The notes under the pieces are model-generated. The model did no database searches. It was not told the origin of the DNA and saw only the letters and a list, made by a program, of their open reading frames with translations. The translations under genes were made by a program, and so were the position numbers. From contig JAEYGZ010000048.1 in NCBI GenBank assembly GCA_023409535.1, positions 62,001-126,000 on the forward strand: a DNA stretch of 64,000 nucleotides, in the 5' to 3' direction. The stretch comes from Bacillota bacterium (GTDB lineage: Bacteria; Bacillota; Clostridia; Lachnospirales; Lachnospiraceae). Below are positions 1 to 7,746 of this stretch, piece after piece. Positions within the stretch are counted from its first letter, which is position 1; each line of letters begins with the position of its first letter.

Positions 1-369
1 AGCCATAATCTCTGTCAACACGCCAAGCTTGCCGCCATCCTCAAGGAATACTTCAGAATCAATCAGGTCGAAGATAAAGTATTCGCCTTCTTCAAGCTTT
101 ACCGCATCCTCGCGTAAGATCAGCAGGTCCTTGCCGCGGTATTTTTCAATATCATTAATATTATCAATTCCTTTGAATTTCAATATGACCAGTTTTTTAA
201 AGAATTTAACACCTTCAATTTCAAGAGGCAGAGTATCCTTACCGGTATCCAGAAATATTCTTTTTAAATCTAAAAAACGCTGTGGGTCGTCCGTGGTGGG
301 AAACACCTTTACCTCGCCGCGGATGCCATGTGTCGTTGTTATGACGCCTACTCTAAGATAATTATCCAT
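1..369 (-). CDS. rimM: Ribosome maturation factor RimM (partial, C-terminus beyond the window)
   Basis: RimM helps 16S rRNA processing and 30S head assembly by binding ribosomal protein S19. The first 123 codons are visible. The N-terminus reads MDNYLRVGVITTTHGIRGEV, with the family's G-x-x-x-x-x-HGIRGEVKV signature at residues 8-22. A TDDPQRF stretch and the start of the PRC-barrel-like half (EDGGKLGVLTEIMA) follow, and the frame is open to base 1. The start is the ATG at 367-369. It is the last visible gene of the ylxM-ffh-rpsP-khpA-rimM series, the usual Firmicutes order, in which trmD and rplS normally follow. A terminator-like hairpin lies between khpA and this gene, so its expression may be attenuated. 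The family call rests on the N-terminal motif and the neighbourhood. Confidence 0.95.
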   Translation of the reverse strand, partial: MDNYLRVGVITTTHGIRGEVKVFPTTDDPQRFLDLKRIFLDTGKDTLPLEIEGVKFFKKLVILKFKGIDNINDIEKYRGKDLLILREDAVKLEEGEYFIFDLIDSEVFLEDGGKLGVLTEIMA

Positions 370-440
370 CTGCTTCCTCATTCCCGCACATTAATGTGCA
401 ATTATTACAAGATGAAGCAGCAAGCTGATTCATCTGTCAT

Positions 441-492
441 AAAAAAGAAGCTGCCCTACTATGCACTATGCCGTGACATAACAGACAGCTTC
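441..492 (-). terminator. Terminator-like hairpin between khpA and rimM
   Basis: On the minus strand the arms GAAGCTG (486-492) and CAGCTTC (447-453) pair and are followed at once by six T residues. The long loop can itself fold through ATG-CAC/GTG-CAT pairing. It has the form of a Rho-independent terminator inside the rpsP-khpA-rimM operon. It could therefore act as a partial terminator or attenuator. Readthrough is inferred, because no separate rimM promoter is obvious in the short gap. Confidence 0.5.
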
Positions 493-523
493 CCTGATGC
501 TGTACAAAAAAAGTAATTTGAAT

Positions 524-754
524 CTATTGCAGAATCTCAACTACTACCTTTTTGTCATCCTTTGTTGCGGCTGCTTTTACTACGGTACGGATAGATTTGG
601 CAATACGGCCCTGTTTGCCGATTACCTTTCCCATATCCTCAGAAGCGACTTTTAATTCCACAACAATTGCCTTTTCGGTTTCTTTTTCCGTAACTACAAC
701 CTCATCAGGATGATCCACGAGTGACTTAGCTATGATCTCGACTAATTCCTTCAT
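524..754 (-). CDS. khpA: KH-domain RNA-binding protein KhpA (YlqC family)
   Basis: This is a small single-KH-domain protein of 76 residues, the usual length for KhpA. In other Firmicutes it binds RNA, pairs with KhpB/EloR/Jag, and affects cell elongation and small-RNA activity. The KH signature is visible as VASEDMGKVIGKQGRIAKSI, with the GKxGR-type loop, in the second half of the protein. I chose the ATG at 752-754 because GGAGG lies about 8 bases upstream. Longer in-frame starts would run through that ribosome binding site. The gene sits directly after rpsP, the standard position for khpA, and a hairpin followed by T residues comes next. Confidence 0.93.
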   Translation of the reverse strand: MKELVEIIAKSLVDHPDEVVVTEKETEKAIVVELKVASEDMGKVIGKQGRIAKSIRTVVKAAATKDDKKVVVEILQ

Positions 755-785
755 ATTAAAATCCTCCATATTGACCAAATGAGAT

Positions 786-1025
786 TTAAAGAATACCAGC
801 ATTCTTAAAGATCTTGCCAACTGTATCGGTAGGTTGTGCACCGTTTGCTAACCACTTCTTCGCAGCTTCAGCATTTACATTGAATGCGCTGGGATTCTGT
901 GTAGGATCATAGGTACCGATCTCCTCGATGAATCTGCCATCTCTGGGTGTTCTGGAATCAGAAACGATAATTCTATAGAAAGGAGCCTTTTTCTGTCCCA
1001 TTCTCTTTAATCTAATCTTTACCAT
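786..1025 (-). CDS. rpsP: 30S ribosomal protein S16
   Basis: S16 is a small-subunit protein needed for 30S assembly. The 79-residue product begins MVKIRLKRMGQKKAPFYRI and carries the conserved block DSRTPRDGRFIEEIGTYDP at about residues 22-40. Both are diagnostic of the family, and the length is typical. The ATG at 1023-1025 follows AAGGAGGTG by 8 bases. A GTG nine bases further upstream overlaps the ribosome binding site and is unlikely to be used. The gene follows ffh after about 170 bases and precedes khpA by about 30 bases, which is the common Firmicutes order. Confidence 0.98.
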   Translation of the reverse strand: MVKIRLKRMGQKKAPFYRIIVSDSRTPRDGRFIEEIGTYDPTQNPSAFNVNAEAAKKWLANGAQPTDTVGKIFKNAGIL

Positions 1026-1067
1026 GTATTTCACCTCCTTAAAAATGTGTATCTATTGTAAACTCTC

Positions 1068-1122
1068 ATAGTGCCGGATAAGATCTGTTCCATATCTAAT
1101 CGTATGAATTAATCGGCACTAT
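1068..1122. other. Inverted repeat in the ffh-rpsP spacer
   Basis: ATAGTGCCG (1068-1076) and CGGCACTAT (1114-1122) are perfect 9-bp complements separated by 37 bases, in the 170-base gap between the ffh stop and the rpsP start. No T-run follows on either strand, so it is not an obvious terminator. It may be an mRNA structure or processing site. I see no leader peptide or known riboswitch shape here. Confidence 0.35.
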
Positions 1123-1196
1123 TGAAACTACAACGCCTCTTAACGTCTGAAAGGCTTGTTAAATTCAAATGCTATCAATAAAATCATCTGACCGAG

Positions 1197-2543
1197 TTAA
1201 AATCCAAAGGGCATCTTAAAACCGCCATGTTTTTTTCCCTTGCCGCCCATCATACCGGAGAACTGCTTCATCATCTTCTTGGACTGCTCAAACTGCTTTA
1301 CCAGAGCATTCACCTGGCTGATATCAACGCCTGCTCCGGCTGCAATCCTCTTCTTACGGGAAGGATTAAGAATATCGGGATTGGAGCGTTCCGCCTTGGT
1401 CATGGAATAAATAATGGCTTCGGTGGAGGAAAGCTGCTTCTCATCAATGTCAACGCCCTTCATCTGCTTGCCCATACCGGGGATCATTCCCAGAAGATCT
1501 GACAAGCCGCCCATCTTCTTTACCTGCTGCATCTGATCCAGGAAATCATTGAAGTCAAATTCCGACTTTCTGATCTTCTTCTCCAGTTCTTTTGCCTTTG
1601 CTTCATCAAAATCGGCCTGGGCTTTATCGATTAAGGTAAGAATATCTCCCATTCCAAGAATACGGGAAGCCATACGGTCCGGATAAAACTGTTCCAGATC
1701 GGATAATTTCTCACCCATACCCACATAGAGGATGGGGCGGCCGGTTACCGCACGGATGGAAAGTGCAGCACCGCCTCTGGTATCACCGTCTAACTTGGTT
1801 AATGCAACACCATCGATGGAAAGCTTTTCATTAAACAGTTCGGAAACATTCACCGCATCCTGACCGGTCATAGCATCCACTACGAGAATGGTCTGATGAA
1901 CAGTAATGTTCTCTTTGATTTCCTGAAGCTCTTCCATCATGGCTTCATCGATGTGAAGCCGTCCGGCGGTATCTATCATAACTACGTTATAACCATTCTT
2001 AGCAGCATGCTCAAGGCCTGCCTTTGCGATATTGAGAGGTTTGTGCTTATCTCCCATGGAAAATACGCTGACCCCCTGCTTATCTCCGTTAATCTGCAGC
2101 TGTTCAATTGCAGCGGGACGGTAGATATCGCAGGCAACCAGTAACGGCTTTCTGCCCTTTGACTTTAGCTTACCGGCGATTTTCGCTACGGTAGTAGTCT
2201 TACCGGCACCCTGAAGACCGCACATCATAATTACGGTGATTTCACTTGCGGGCTTTAACTGCAGTTCGGTGGTCTCCTCACCAAGGAGCTTCACCATCTC
2301 TTCATTTACAATCTTAATTACCATCTGGCCCGGTGTCAGACTGTTTAATACATCCTGTCCAACCGCACGCTCCTGAATGGTATTCACAAAATTCTTCACT
2401 ACCTTGAAGTTAACATCGGCTTCCAGTAATGCCATTTTAACTTCCTTCAATGCGTTCTTAACATCATTCTCGGAAAGGCGGCCCTTTCCCTTCAAACCTT
2501 TAAATATATTCTGCAGTTTATCTGATAAACTCTCAAATGCCAT
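1197..2543 (-). CDS. ffh: Signal recognition particle protein Ffh (SRP54)
   Basis: Ffh is the GTPase of the signal recognition particle. It binds signal peptides of nascent membrane and secreted proteins together with the 4.5S/6S RNA, and docks with FtsY. The protein has 448 residues, a normal length. An N-terminal helical domain is followed by the GTPase, with GLQGAGKTT at 109-117, DTAGR at 191-195 and TKLDGD at 249-254. The C-terminal M domain is rich in methionine and ends in the MMKQFSGMMGGKGK tail. The gene starts 5 bases after the ylxM stop, so the two are co-transcribed. FtsY, its receptor, is also in this window at 10299-11228. Confidence 0.98.
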   Translation of the reverse strand: MAFESLSDKLQNIFKGLKGKGRLSENDVKNALKEVKMALLEADVNFKVVKNFVNTIQERAVGQDVLNSLTPGQMVIKIVNEEMVKLLGEETTELQLKPASEITVIMMCGLQGAGKTTTVAKIAGKLKSKGRKPLLVACDIYRPAAIEQLQINGDKQGVSVFSMGDKHKPLNIAKAGLEHAAKNGYNVVMIDTAGRLHIDEAMMEELQEIKENITVHQTILVVDAMTGQDAVNVSELFNEKLSIDGVALTKLDGDTRGGAALSIRAVTGRPILYVGMGEKLSDLEQFYPDRMASRILGMGDILTLIDKAQADFDEAKAKELEKKIRKSEFDFNDFLDQMQQVKKMGGLSDLLGMIPGMGKQMKGVDIDEKQLSSTEAIIYSMTKAERSNPDILNPSRKKRIAAGAGVDISQVNALVKQFEQSKKMMKQFSGMMGGKGKKHGGFKMPFGF

Positions 2544-2548
2544 ATGGA

Positions 2549-2923
2549 TTACAGCTCCTTTAAAATATCATCTGCCAATGCTGTTATGGTACCTATTTTT
2601 GTTATGTTATTGCTGCTCTCTGACTGAGCGACAATTTCTTTTATCTTATTTAACTTATCCTTAATTGACCGGAATTTGCCTGCCAGGGCTAACTTGGCTT
2701 CATACTCTCTTAATTCCTGCGTACAGCGCCTTACGATATCATAGACGCCCTGTCTGCTGATACCCTGCTCTGCGGCAATCTCACCCAGTGACATATCATT
2801 TAATACATAATCCTCAAAGATCTGCTTTTTATGTTCGCTTAACAATTCGCCATAAAAGTCATACAAAATGGATTGTTCGACAATCTCATCCAGCTTCTCA
2901 ATCTGAGTTTCCTGACGATACAT
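2549..2923 (-). CDS. ylxM: YlxM/p13-like helix-turn-helix protein, SRP-associated
   Basis: This 124-residue protein belongs to the YlxM family, which is encoded next to ffh in most Firmicutes and is thought to modulate the signal recognition particle. Residues about 10-70 form a sigma-70 region-4-like helix-turn-helix; MSLGEIAAEQGISRQGVYDIVRR is the recognition-helix region. The C-terminal third is a charged helix. The start ATG at 2921-2923 follows AGGTGG by about 9 bases. It is the first gene of the ylxM-ffh operon and lies downstream of a strong consensus promoter. The exact role is inferred from the neighbourhood and the family. Confidence 0.93.
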   Translation of the reverse strand: MYRQETQIEKLDEIVEQSILYDFYGELLSEHKKQIFEDYVLNDMSLGEIAAEQGISRQGVYDIVRRCTQELREYEAKLALAGKFRSIKDKLNKIKEIVAQSESSNNITKIGTITALADDILKEL

Positions 2924-2934
2924 AAAAACACCAC

Positions 2935-2957
2935 CTGTAAAGTAATTTTCTTTACAG
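2935..2957 (-). other. Stem-loop at the ylxM mRNA 5' end
   Basis: CTGTAAAG (2935-2942) and CTTTACAG (2950-2957) form a perfect 8-bp hairpin with a 7-base loop. It lies just upstream of the ylxM ribosome binding site and close to the transcription start predicted from the promoter at 2963-2991. The transcript would begin almost exactly with this stem, an arrangement that can protect the 5' end of an mRNA. Function is inferred. Confidence 0.45.
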
Positions 2958-2962
2958 ATGGT

Positions 2963-2991
2963 AGTATAACCAATGAAAGGGCATTTGTCAA
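2963..2991 (-). promoter_or_regulatory. Sigma-A promoter of ylxM-ffh
   Basis: On the minus strand TTGACA (2986-2991) and TATACT (2963-2968) are separated by exactly 17 bases, a near-perfect housekeeping promoter. It lies 40 bases upstream of the ylxM start and probably drives ylxM, ffh and the downstream rpsP, khpA and rimM genes. Confidence 0.8.
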
Positions 2992-3002
2992 TTGAAATTT
3001 TT

Positions 3003-3032
3003 AGAGGCTCCCAAGGATGTATGGGAGCCTCT
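3003..3032. terminator. Hairpin terminator candidate after the carboxyltransferase operon
   Basis: AGAGGCTCCC (3003-3012) and GGGAGCCTCT (3023-3032) form a perfect 10-bp stem with a 10-base loop, downstream of the OadA-like gene on the minus strand and just before the ylxM promoter. The T-run on the minus strand is poor (TAAAAATTT). It is a good stem but an imperfect intrinsic terminator. Confidence 0.55.
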
Positions 3033-3095
3033 TATTCGTTTGCCCGGTAGGAGCGAACCTTTTTATTATGCTGTTATTAAATAGTCTGCTAATAC

Positions 3096-4508
3096 TTATA
3101 CCGGATATGCCTGATTTGCCTTGTCTGCTGCAGTCACATCAACTTTAGTCTTCTGCGTCTGACGGTACTTGAAGAAGTCGATGGCAACCTGAGGGAATAA
3201 GGCATAGGATAATACGTCCTCATCCTGTTCCTTCCACTGAGTGATTTCCGCTTCAATCTTGTGAAGCTCGGGCTCGATTAAGTCTGCGGGACGGCAGGTA
3301 ATAGGCTCTTTGTCACCGATAACCTTCTTCTGAACCTCTTTATTAAAAGGCTTTGCGGTCTGACCGTACTCGCCGGCAAGCAAAGCTTTGGTTTCCTTGG
3401 TTACCATCTTGTAACGCTCTCCGCCGATGACATTTAACACAGCCTGTGTTCCTACGATCTGGCTGGAAGGTGTTACGAGCGGCGGCTCACCGAAATCCTT
3501 ACGAACACGGGGAACCTCCTGTAATACCTCATAATATTTATCTTCCTGATGTGCTTCCTTTAACTGGGACACAAGGTTGGATAACATACCTCCGGGTACC
3601 TGGTATAAAAGCGTCTTGATATCAACCCCCATCACCTTCGGATTCAGTAAGCCGCTATCCAGGCATTTATCACGAAGCGGACGGAAATAATCAGCGATTT
3701 CGGCAAGCAGCTGCTGATCATAGCCGGTATCGTAAGGAGTACCCTTAAAGGTTTCAACCATAACCTCGGTTGCCGGCTGGCTGGTACCCATAGCAAAGGG
3801 TGAAATCGCGGTATCAATGATATCACAGCCCGCTTCTACTGCCTTCAGATAAGTCATACCGGCAACACCGCTGGTGTAATGGGTATGAAGGTCAATGGGG
3901 ATGCTGACAGCGGATTTTAATGCAGTTACGAGCTTGGTTGCCTCATAGGGCACTAATAAACCTGCCATATCCTTAATACAGATGGAGGAAGCACCAAGCT
4001 CCTCAATCTGCTTTGCCATATTCACATAATATTCTTCCGTATAAGCATCTCCTAAGGTATAGGAAATTGCGATCTGTGCATGGCCCTTTTCTTTATTGGT
4101 TGCTTCAACCGCACATCTTAAATTGCGGATATCATTGAGGGCATCGAAGATTCGAATGATATCAATTCCGTTTGCAATTGATTTCTGAACGAAATAAGCA
4201 ACTACATCATCTGCATAATGACGGTATCCTAAGATATTCTGACCGCGGAACAGCATCTGCAGCTTCGTGTTTTTAAATCCTTTTCTGAGCTTTCTGAGTC
4301 TTTCCCAAGGATCTTCCTTAAGGAAACGTAAGGACGCGTCAAAGGTGGCGCCGCCCCAGCATTCCACTGCATGATAGCCAACCTTATCCATGGTTTCAAG
4401 AATCGGAAGCATCTCTTCCGTTGCCATTCTTGTAGCAATCAGGGACTGGTGAGCATCACGTAATATGGTTTCGGTTATTTTAACCGGTCTTTTTGCTTGA
4501 TCAGCCAT
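3096..4508 (-). CDS. Oxaloacetate decarboxylase alpha / transcarboxylase 5S-like subunit
   Basis: This is a pyruvate/oxaloacetate carboxyltransferase of the PycB/OadA family. It moves CO2 between biotin and pyruvate/oxaloacetate. The protein has 470 residues. The DRE-TIM-like motif ETILRDAHQS lies at 13-22, the lysine expected to be carboxylated in CIKDMAG at K179, and the metal-binding HTH at 208-210. It stops before the biotinyl domain that full-length OadA proteins carry. A separate biotin carrier is encoded just upstream, so the arrangement resembles the 5S subunit of transcarboxylase. The start at 4506-4508 follows GGAGG by 7 bases. It is the last gene of the four-gene operon; the real acceptor pairing is inferred. 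Confidence 0.9.
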   Translation of the reverse strand: MADQAKRPVKITETILRDAHQSLIATRMATEEMLPILETMDKVGYHAVECWGGATFDASLRFLKEDPWERLRKLRKGFKNTKLQMLFRGQNILGYRHYADDVVAYFVQKSIANGIDIIRIFDALNDIRNLRCAVEATNKEKGHAQIAISYTLGDAYTEEYYVNMAKQIEELGASSICIKDMAGLLVPYEATKLVTALKSAVSIPIDLHTHYTSGVAGMTYLKAVEAGCDIIDTAISPFAMGTSQPATEVMVETFKGTPYDTGYDQQLLAEIADYFRPLRDKCLDSGLLNPKVMGVDIKTLLYQVPGGMLSNLVSQLKEAHQEDKYYEVLQEVPRVRKDFGEPPLVTPSSQIVGTQAVLNVIGGERYKMVTKETKALLAGEYGQTAKPFNKEVQKKVIGDKEPITCRPADLIEPELHKIEAEITQWKEQDEDVLSYALFPQVAIDFFKYRQTQKTKVDVTAADKANQAYPV

Positions 4509-4604
4509 TACTCTACCTCCTGTTTCATATAGATACAAAATGATGCGTGAAGGCATATTCTGCATCAGTGCCTAAGAATCTTTCTTTCCTAAGGTTGTAA
4601 TACT

Positions 4605-5009
4605 CTAATTTAATGTTGCTAAAAGACTACCTGCCTCAACAGACTGTCCTGCATTAACATTAATGCTTGCAACAGTACCATCCTGAGGAGATACAATCTC
4701 ATTCTCCATCTTCATAGCTTCCAGAATAAGAATCACATCGCCCTTCTTAACCTTCTGGCCAACGGAAGCTTTTACAGATACGATCTTACCGGGCATAGGG
4801 GAACTTACCTTCACGCTGCCTGCACTTGTGCCGGCTGCAGGAGCGGGAGCAGCCGGGGCTGCTTCAGTCTTAGGCGCGGGAGCTACGGGTGCGGCTGCGG
4901 CTACTGGAGCCGGAGCTGCCACAGGTACATAGGCCTGAGGAGCACTGACACCTTCTTCTACAGTTACGTTATAAGCATTGCCATTTACCGTTATTGTATA
5001 ATGTTTCAT
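4605..5009 (-). CDS. Biotin carboxyl carrier protein (1.3S/MmdC-like)
   Basis: This small biotin-bearing shuttle protein has 134 residues. Its N-terminal segment (MKHYTITVNGNAYNVTVEEG) is followed by an Ala/Pro-rich flexible linker at about 22-62. The C-terminal biotinyl domain carries EAMKM at 97-101, so K100 is the biotinylated lysine. It would carry carboxyl groups between the carboxyltransferase at 5417-6853 and the OadA-like subunit at 3096-4508. The start at 5007-5009 follows GGAGG by 8 bases; an earlier in-frame ATG has no ribosome binding site. Length and linker match the carriers of methylmalonyl-CoA decarboxylase and transcarboxylase. Confidence 0.93.
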   Translation of the reverse strand: MKHYTITVNGNAYNVTVEEGVSAPQAYVPVAAPAPVAAAAPVAPAPKTEAAPAAPAPAAGTSAGSVKVSSPMPGKIVSVKASVGQKVKKGDVILILEAMKMENEIVSPQDGTVASINVNAGQSVEAGSLLATLN

Positions 5010-5075
5010 AATGAAATCCTCCTTGTTCGTTGACATCTACATTTGTCTGAAATAATTATTCTGGTGTAATGTTAA

Positions 5076-5402
5076 TTACGCACTTTTCCATCTGGTGGTG
5101 TTTGCCCTGCGAATAGAACGGACAACCAATCCGTCTGAGGGGACTGCATCCCCCATGGATGCATAAATTGCTGCGGTTATGACAGCTACCAGTTCCCCGT
5201 CCGATACAAGCTCCTCTTCTTCTCCTCTTACAATTTGCGCCAGAGCATTATCAACTGCACTATGATAATTAGCGGCCGGTGCTGAGGCACGCTGCAGGTT
5301 TGGTTTCACACTCGCAAAAAAGGTTATGATCATGATTAAAATCAGTACTGCTAAAACAATCACTGCATAAAACAGTGTATTAATATTGATATATTCGTTC
5401 AA
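5076..5402 (-). CDS. OadG-family membrane subunit (sodium pump decarboxylase gamma type)
   Basis: This is a 108-residue protein with one strongly hydrophobic segment at about residues 10-30. A soluble tail follows, with the conserved pattern GELVAVITAAIYASMG and VVRSIRRA seen in OadG/MmdD-type subunits. In sodium-pumping decarboxylases the gamma subunit anchors the cytoplasmic carboxyltransferase to the membrane beta subunit. It lies 14 bases after the carboxyltransferase stop and upstream of the biotin carrier, clearly in the same operon. No beta subunit (OadB/MmdB) is encoded anywhere in this window, so its partner is unknown. Confidence 0.85.
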   Translation of the reverse strand: MNEYININTLFYAVIVLAVLILIMIITFFASVKPNLQRASAPAANYHSAVDNALAQIVRGEEEELVSDGELVAVITAAIYASMGDAVPSDGLVVRSIRRANTTRWKSA

Positions 5403-5416
5403 AGAATCACCTCATT

Positions 5417-6853
5417 CTATTTTGAGCCATGTTTTTTGGCAGGACGGGTTTCTCTCTTTGTGAAGAGCATCTCAAAGGAATAGATGGCATGCTGACGAAT
5501 TGTCTCGGGTTCGATGATGCTGTCAACATAACCGCGCTTTGCAGCAGCTTCCGCACTGGACTGCAGCTTCTCATATTCAGCCGCCTTCTCTTTCACAGCC
5601 TCTGCGTCCTGTCCGTCGCAGATAATCTGCGCTGCCAGTCCTGCGTCCATCATACCGATCTGTGCTGACGGTAACGCATATACCATATCAGCGCCGATGT
5701 GCTTGGAATTCATGGAAATGTATGCAGAACCAAAAGCTTTTCCGACAATGATATTAACTTTAGGAATGGTTGCATCGGCAAAGGCATAGGTTAAAGCGGC
5801 ACTTGCCTGGGCAATGGTTTTTTCTTCTTCCACGGTTGCCTTAAAGCCATTTACATTGGTTAAGGTAAGTACTGGGATATTGAAGGCGTCACAGAAGTTC
5901 ACAAAGCTTGCAGCCTTGTTAGCGCCTGCCGTAGTTAAGCCTCCGTCGAAATGCTCGGTAACCTTACCTGCCTTATCGGTAACCTCGGTACGGTTGGCAG
6001 CTGCACCTACGGTCATACCATTTAAGCGGATAAAGCCAGTCACCATTTCTTTTGCATAATCGGGTTTTACTTCAAAGAAGTAATTGTTGTCGGAAATATC
6101 TGTCAAAGCTTTCCTGGCATCGGTGAGCTCTGAAGCAAATTCGGGTAATAAACGGTTTAAATCATCGGTGCATTCCTCATAGGAAGCATCGTCTTCATTA
6201 TTGGATGGAAGCAGGACAACTAATTCACGGAGCTTGTCAATGACATCAGCTTCTGATGTACCTACATAATCAACAGAACCTGACTTTGCCTTCCATGCTG
6301 CCTGTGCAGTGTCGGATTTTTCTTTATAATTACCAGCCAAAGCATTGGGAGAATGAACGAATAATTTTGCGTTCTTTCCTTCCATAAATGAAAAATCACT
6401 TAAAGAAGCCATCACAGCCAGGCCGCCGCCGCAATTACCAAAGACAGCGGTAATCTGAGGGATAATACCGGAAGCAAGGGTTTGCTTCAGATAAATCTCG
6501 CCAAAGCCGTTCAGGGCATCGGTAGCTTCCTGTAATCTTAAGCCTGAGGAATCAATCAGACCGATTACGGGAGCACCTACTTTAAGTGCCAGATCGTAAA
6601 TATTTGTGATTTTTTTTGCGTGCATTTCGCCGACGGATCCGCCAAGGGAAGAAGCATCCTGGCTATATACATAAACCAGATTGCCGTCAATCAACCCATA
6701 ACCGGTGATCACGCCATCAGCAGAAGCTTCCTTCTGATGAAGATTAAAGTCTGTACTTCTTTTTGTAACGAAAGCGCCGACTTCAACAAAACTATTGTCG
6801 TCAACCAAAGAAGTTATTCTTTCTCTTGCTGACAGTTGTGCTGTACTGCTCAT
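5417..6853 (-). CDS. Biotin-dependent acyl-CoA carboxyltransferase (MmdA/12S-like)
   Basis: This is the carboxyltransferase subunit acting on an acyl-CoA such as methylmalonyl-CoA or propionyl-CoA. It has 478 residues and two crotonase-fold halves. The N-terminal half contains GGSVGEMHAKKI and FGNCGGGLAVMA, which form an oxyanion-type loop. The C-terminal half contains NVNGFKATVEEE and VGKAFGSAYISMNSKHIGAD. I chose the ATG at 6851-6853 because GGAGGG lies 6 bases upstream. An in-frame ATG at 6911-6913 is possible but has no ribosome binding site. It is the first gene of the operon with an OadG-like anchor, a biotin carrier and an OadA-like subunit. Substrate is inferred from the family. Confidence 0.88.
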   Translation of the reverse strand: MSSTAQLSARERITSLVDDNSFVEVGAFVTKRSTDFNLHQKEASADGVITGYGLIDGNLVYVYSQDASSLGGSVGEMHAKKITNIYDLALKVGAPVIGLIDSSGLRLQEATDALNGFGEIYLKQTLASGIIPQITAVFGNCGGGLAVMASLSDFSFMEGKNAKLFVHSPNALAGNYKEKSDTAQAAWKAKSGSVDYVGTSEADVIDKLRELVVLLPSNNEDDASYEECTDDLNRLLPEFASELTDARKALTDISDNNYFFEVKPDYAKEMVTGFIRLNGMTVGAAANRTEVTDKAGKVTEHFDGGLTTAGANKAASFVNFCDAFNIPVLTLTNVNGFKATVEEEKTIAQASAALTYAFADATIPKVNIIVGKAFGSAYISMNSKHIGADMVYALPSAQIGMMDAGLAAQIICDGQDAEAVKEKAAEYEKLQSSAEAAAKRGYVDSIIEPETIRQHAIYSFEMLFTKRETRPAKKHGSK

Positions 6854-6936
6854 TTTCAGCCCTCCATTTTTCTTTTCGTTCATTGCTTCCTCAGTAAGGT
6901 TCACTGAGGACATAAATCAATTTTCTGCCAATTTTA

Positions 6937-6965
6937 ATTGTATAATACTTACCTGAAAAAGGCAA
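6937..6965 (-). promoter_or_regulatory. Promoter of the carboxyltransferase operon
   Basis: Minus-strand TTGCCT (6960-6965) and TACAAT (6937-6942) are spaced by 17 bases, upstream of the carboxyltransferase gene. An overlapping TATACA two bases earlier is an alternative -10. The start site would lie near 6930, giving a leader of about 75 bases to the ATG at 6853. This favours the short start. Confidence 0.5.
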
Positions 6966-7015
6966 GATTAAATTCAACAATATGGCGGATTATACCATAT
7001 AACCGTAGCAATCAT

Positions 7016-7633
7016 TTATAGAATTTGATTTATTTTACCAAGATTAAATCCCTTGCGGTAAAGGGAGGCAATCAGCTTTTGCTTCTCCTCATAGGTTAGC
7101 TTCCCGGGGTCCTTTGTTTTTTTGTCAATTGCCTTTCGAATGGCAGTCAGCTCCGGGTCCTCTGAGGGCTTCCCGCCCTCTTCCATACTGTATTCTTCCT
7201 GTAATACCTGATCAAGAATATTCCTGTCAATTCCCTTCTGCAGCAGCTCATTCTTAATCAGCAGCTTACTTTTCCTGTTCATTCTGGCTCTGATATAGGT
7301 ACCAGCAAAGCGTTCTTCATTTAAATAACCGTATGCCTTTACATAGGTGAGGACACGGTCGGTTATCTCATCCGGATACTCGGCTTGTGCCAGCTTATCC
7401 CTTAATTCCTTCTCCGTCCGATCAGAAAACTTCAGGATTGACAGGGCCTTTTGCTGGGCTCTGGGATATAGGATATTCCAGGCGATCTCACTATATACAG
7501 AATCTGAGAGAAAAGCCTCCTCCCGCAGGTCATATTGTTCCATATCCTTCTGAGAAAGGATAAAGGTGATTTCATCATCAAGAATTACCTTTATCCTGGA
7601 CTTCTCCAATTCCTGCAGACGTGTAATGATCAT
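7016..7633 (-). CDS. recX: Regulatory protein RecX
   Basis: RecX binds RecA filaments and modulates recombination and the SOS response. The 205-residue protein shows the family's repeated three-helix units, for example RTEKELRDKLAQAEYPDEI, YLNEERFAGTYIRARMNRKSK and the C-terminal LIASLYRKGFNLGKI. The N-terminal beta-rich extension is common in Firmicutes RecX. The start ATG at 7631-7633 follows AAGGAG by about 10 bases. It lies downstream of recA on the same strand, but a terminator separates them. RecX may therefore be made by readthrough or from its own promoter. Confidence 0.92.
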   Translation of the reverse strand: MIITRLQELEKSRIKVILDDEITFILSQKDMEQYDLREEAFLSDSVYSEIAWNILYPRAQQKALSILKFSDRTEKELRDKLAQAEYPDEITDRVLTYVKAYGYLNEERFAGTYIRARMNRKSKLLIKNELLQKGIDRNILDQVLQEEYSMEEGGKPSEDPELTAIRKAIDKKTKDPGKLTYEEKQKLIASLYRKGFNLGKINQIL

Positions 7634-7692
7634 GGTTAATCAACTCCTTGTCATATTATCAGCAGAAGGAAGCTCCGGCTGATGATGTCATG

Positions 7693-7722
7693 AAAAAGGC
7701 TGCCCGAATATGGGACAGCCTT
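7693..7722 (-). terminator. Intrinsic terminator of recA
   Basis: On the minus strand AAGGCTGtCCC pairs with GGGCAGCCTT around a short loop and is followed by TTTTT, just after the recA stop. The stem has one bulged base. This is a classical Rho-independent terminator separating recA from recX. Confidence 0.78.
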
Positions 7723-7746
7723 AGCCAATTAATGAATCTTGAGGTC

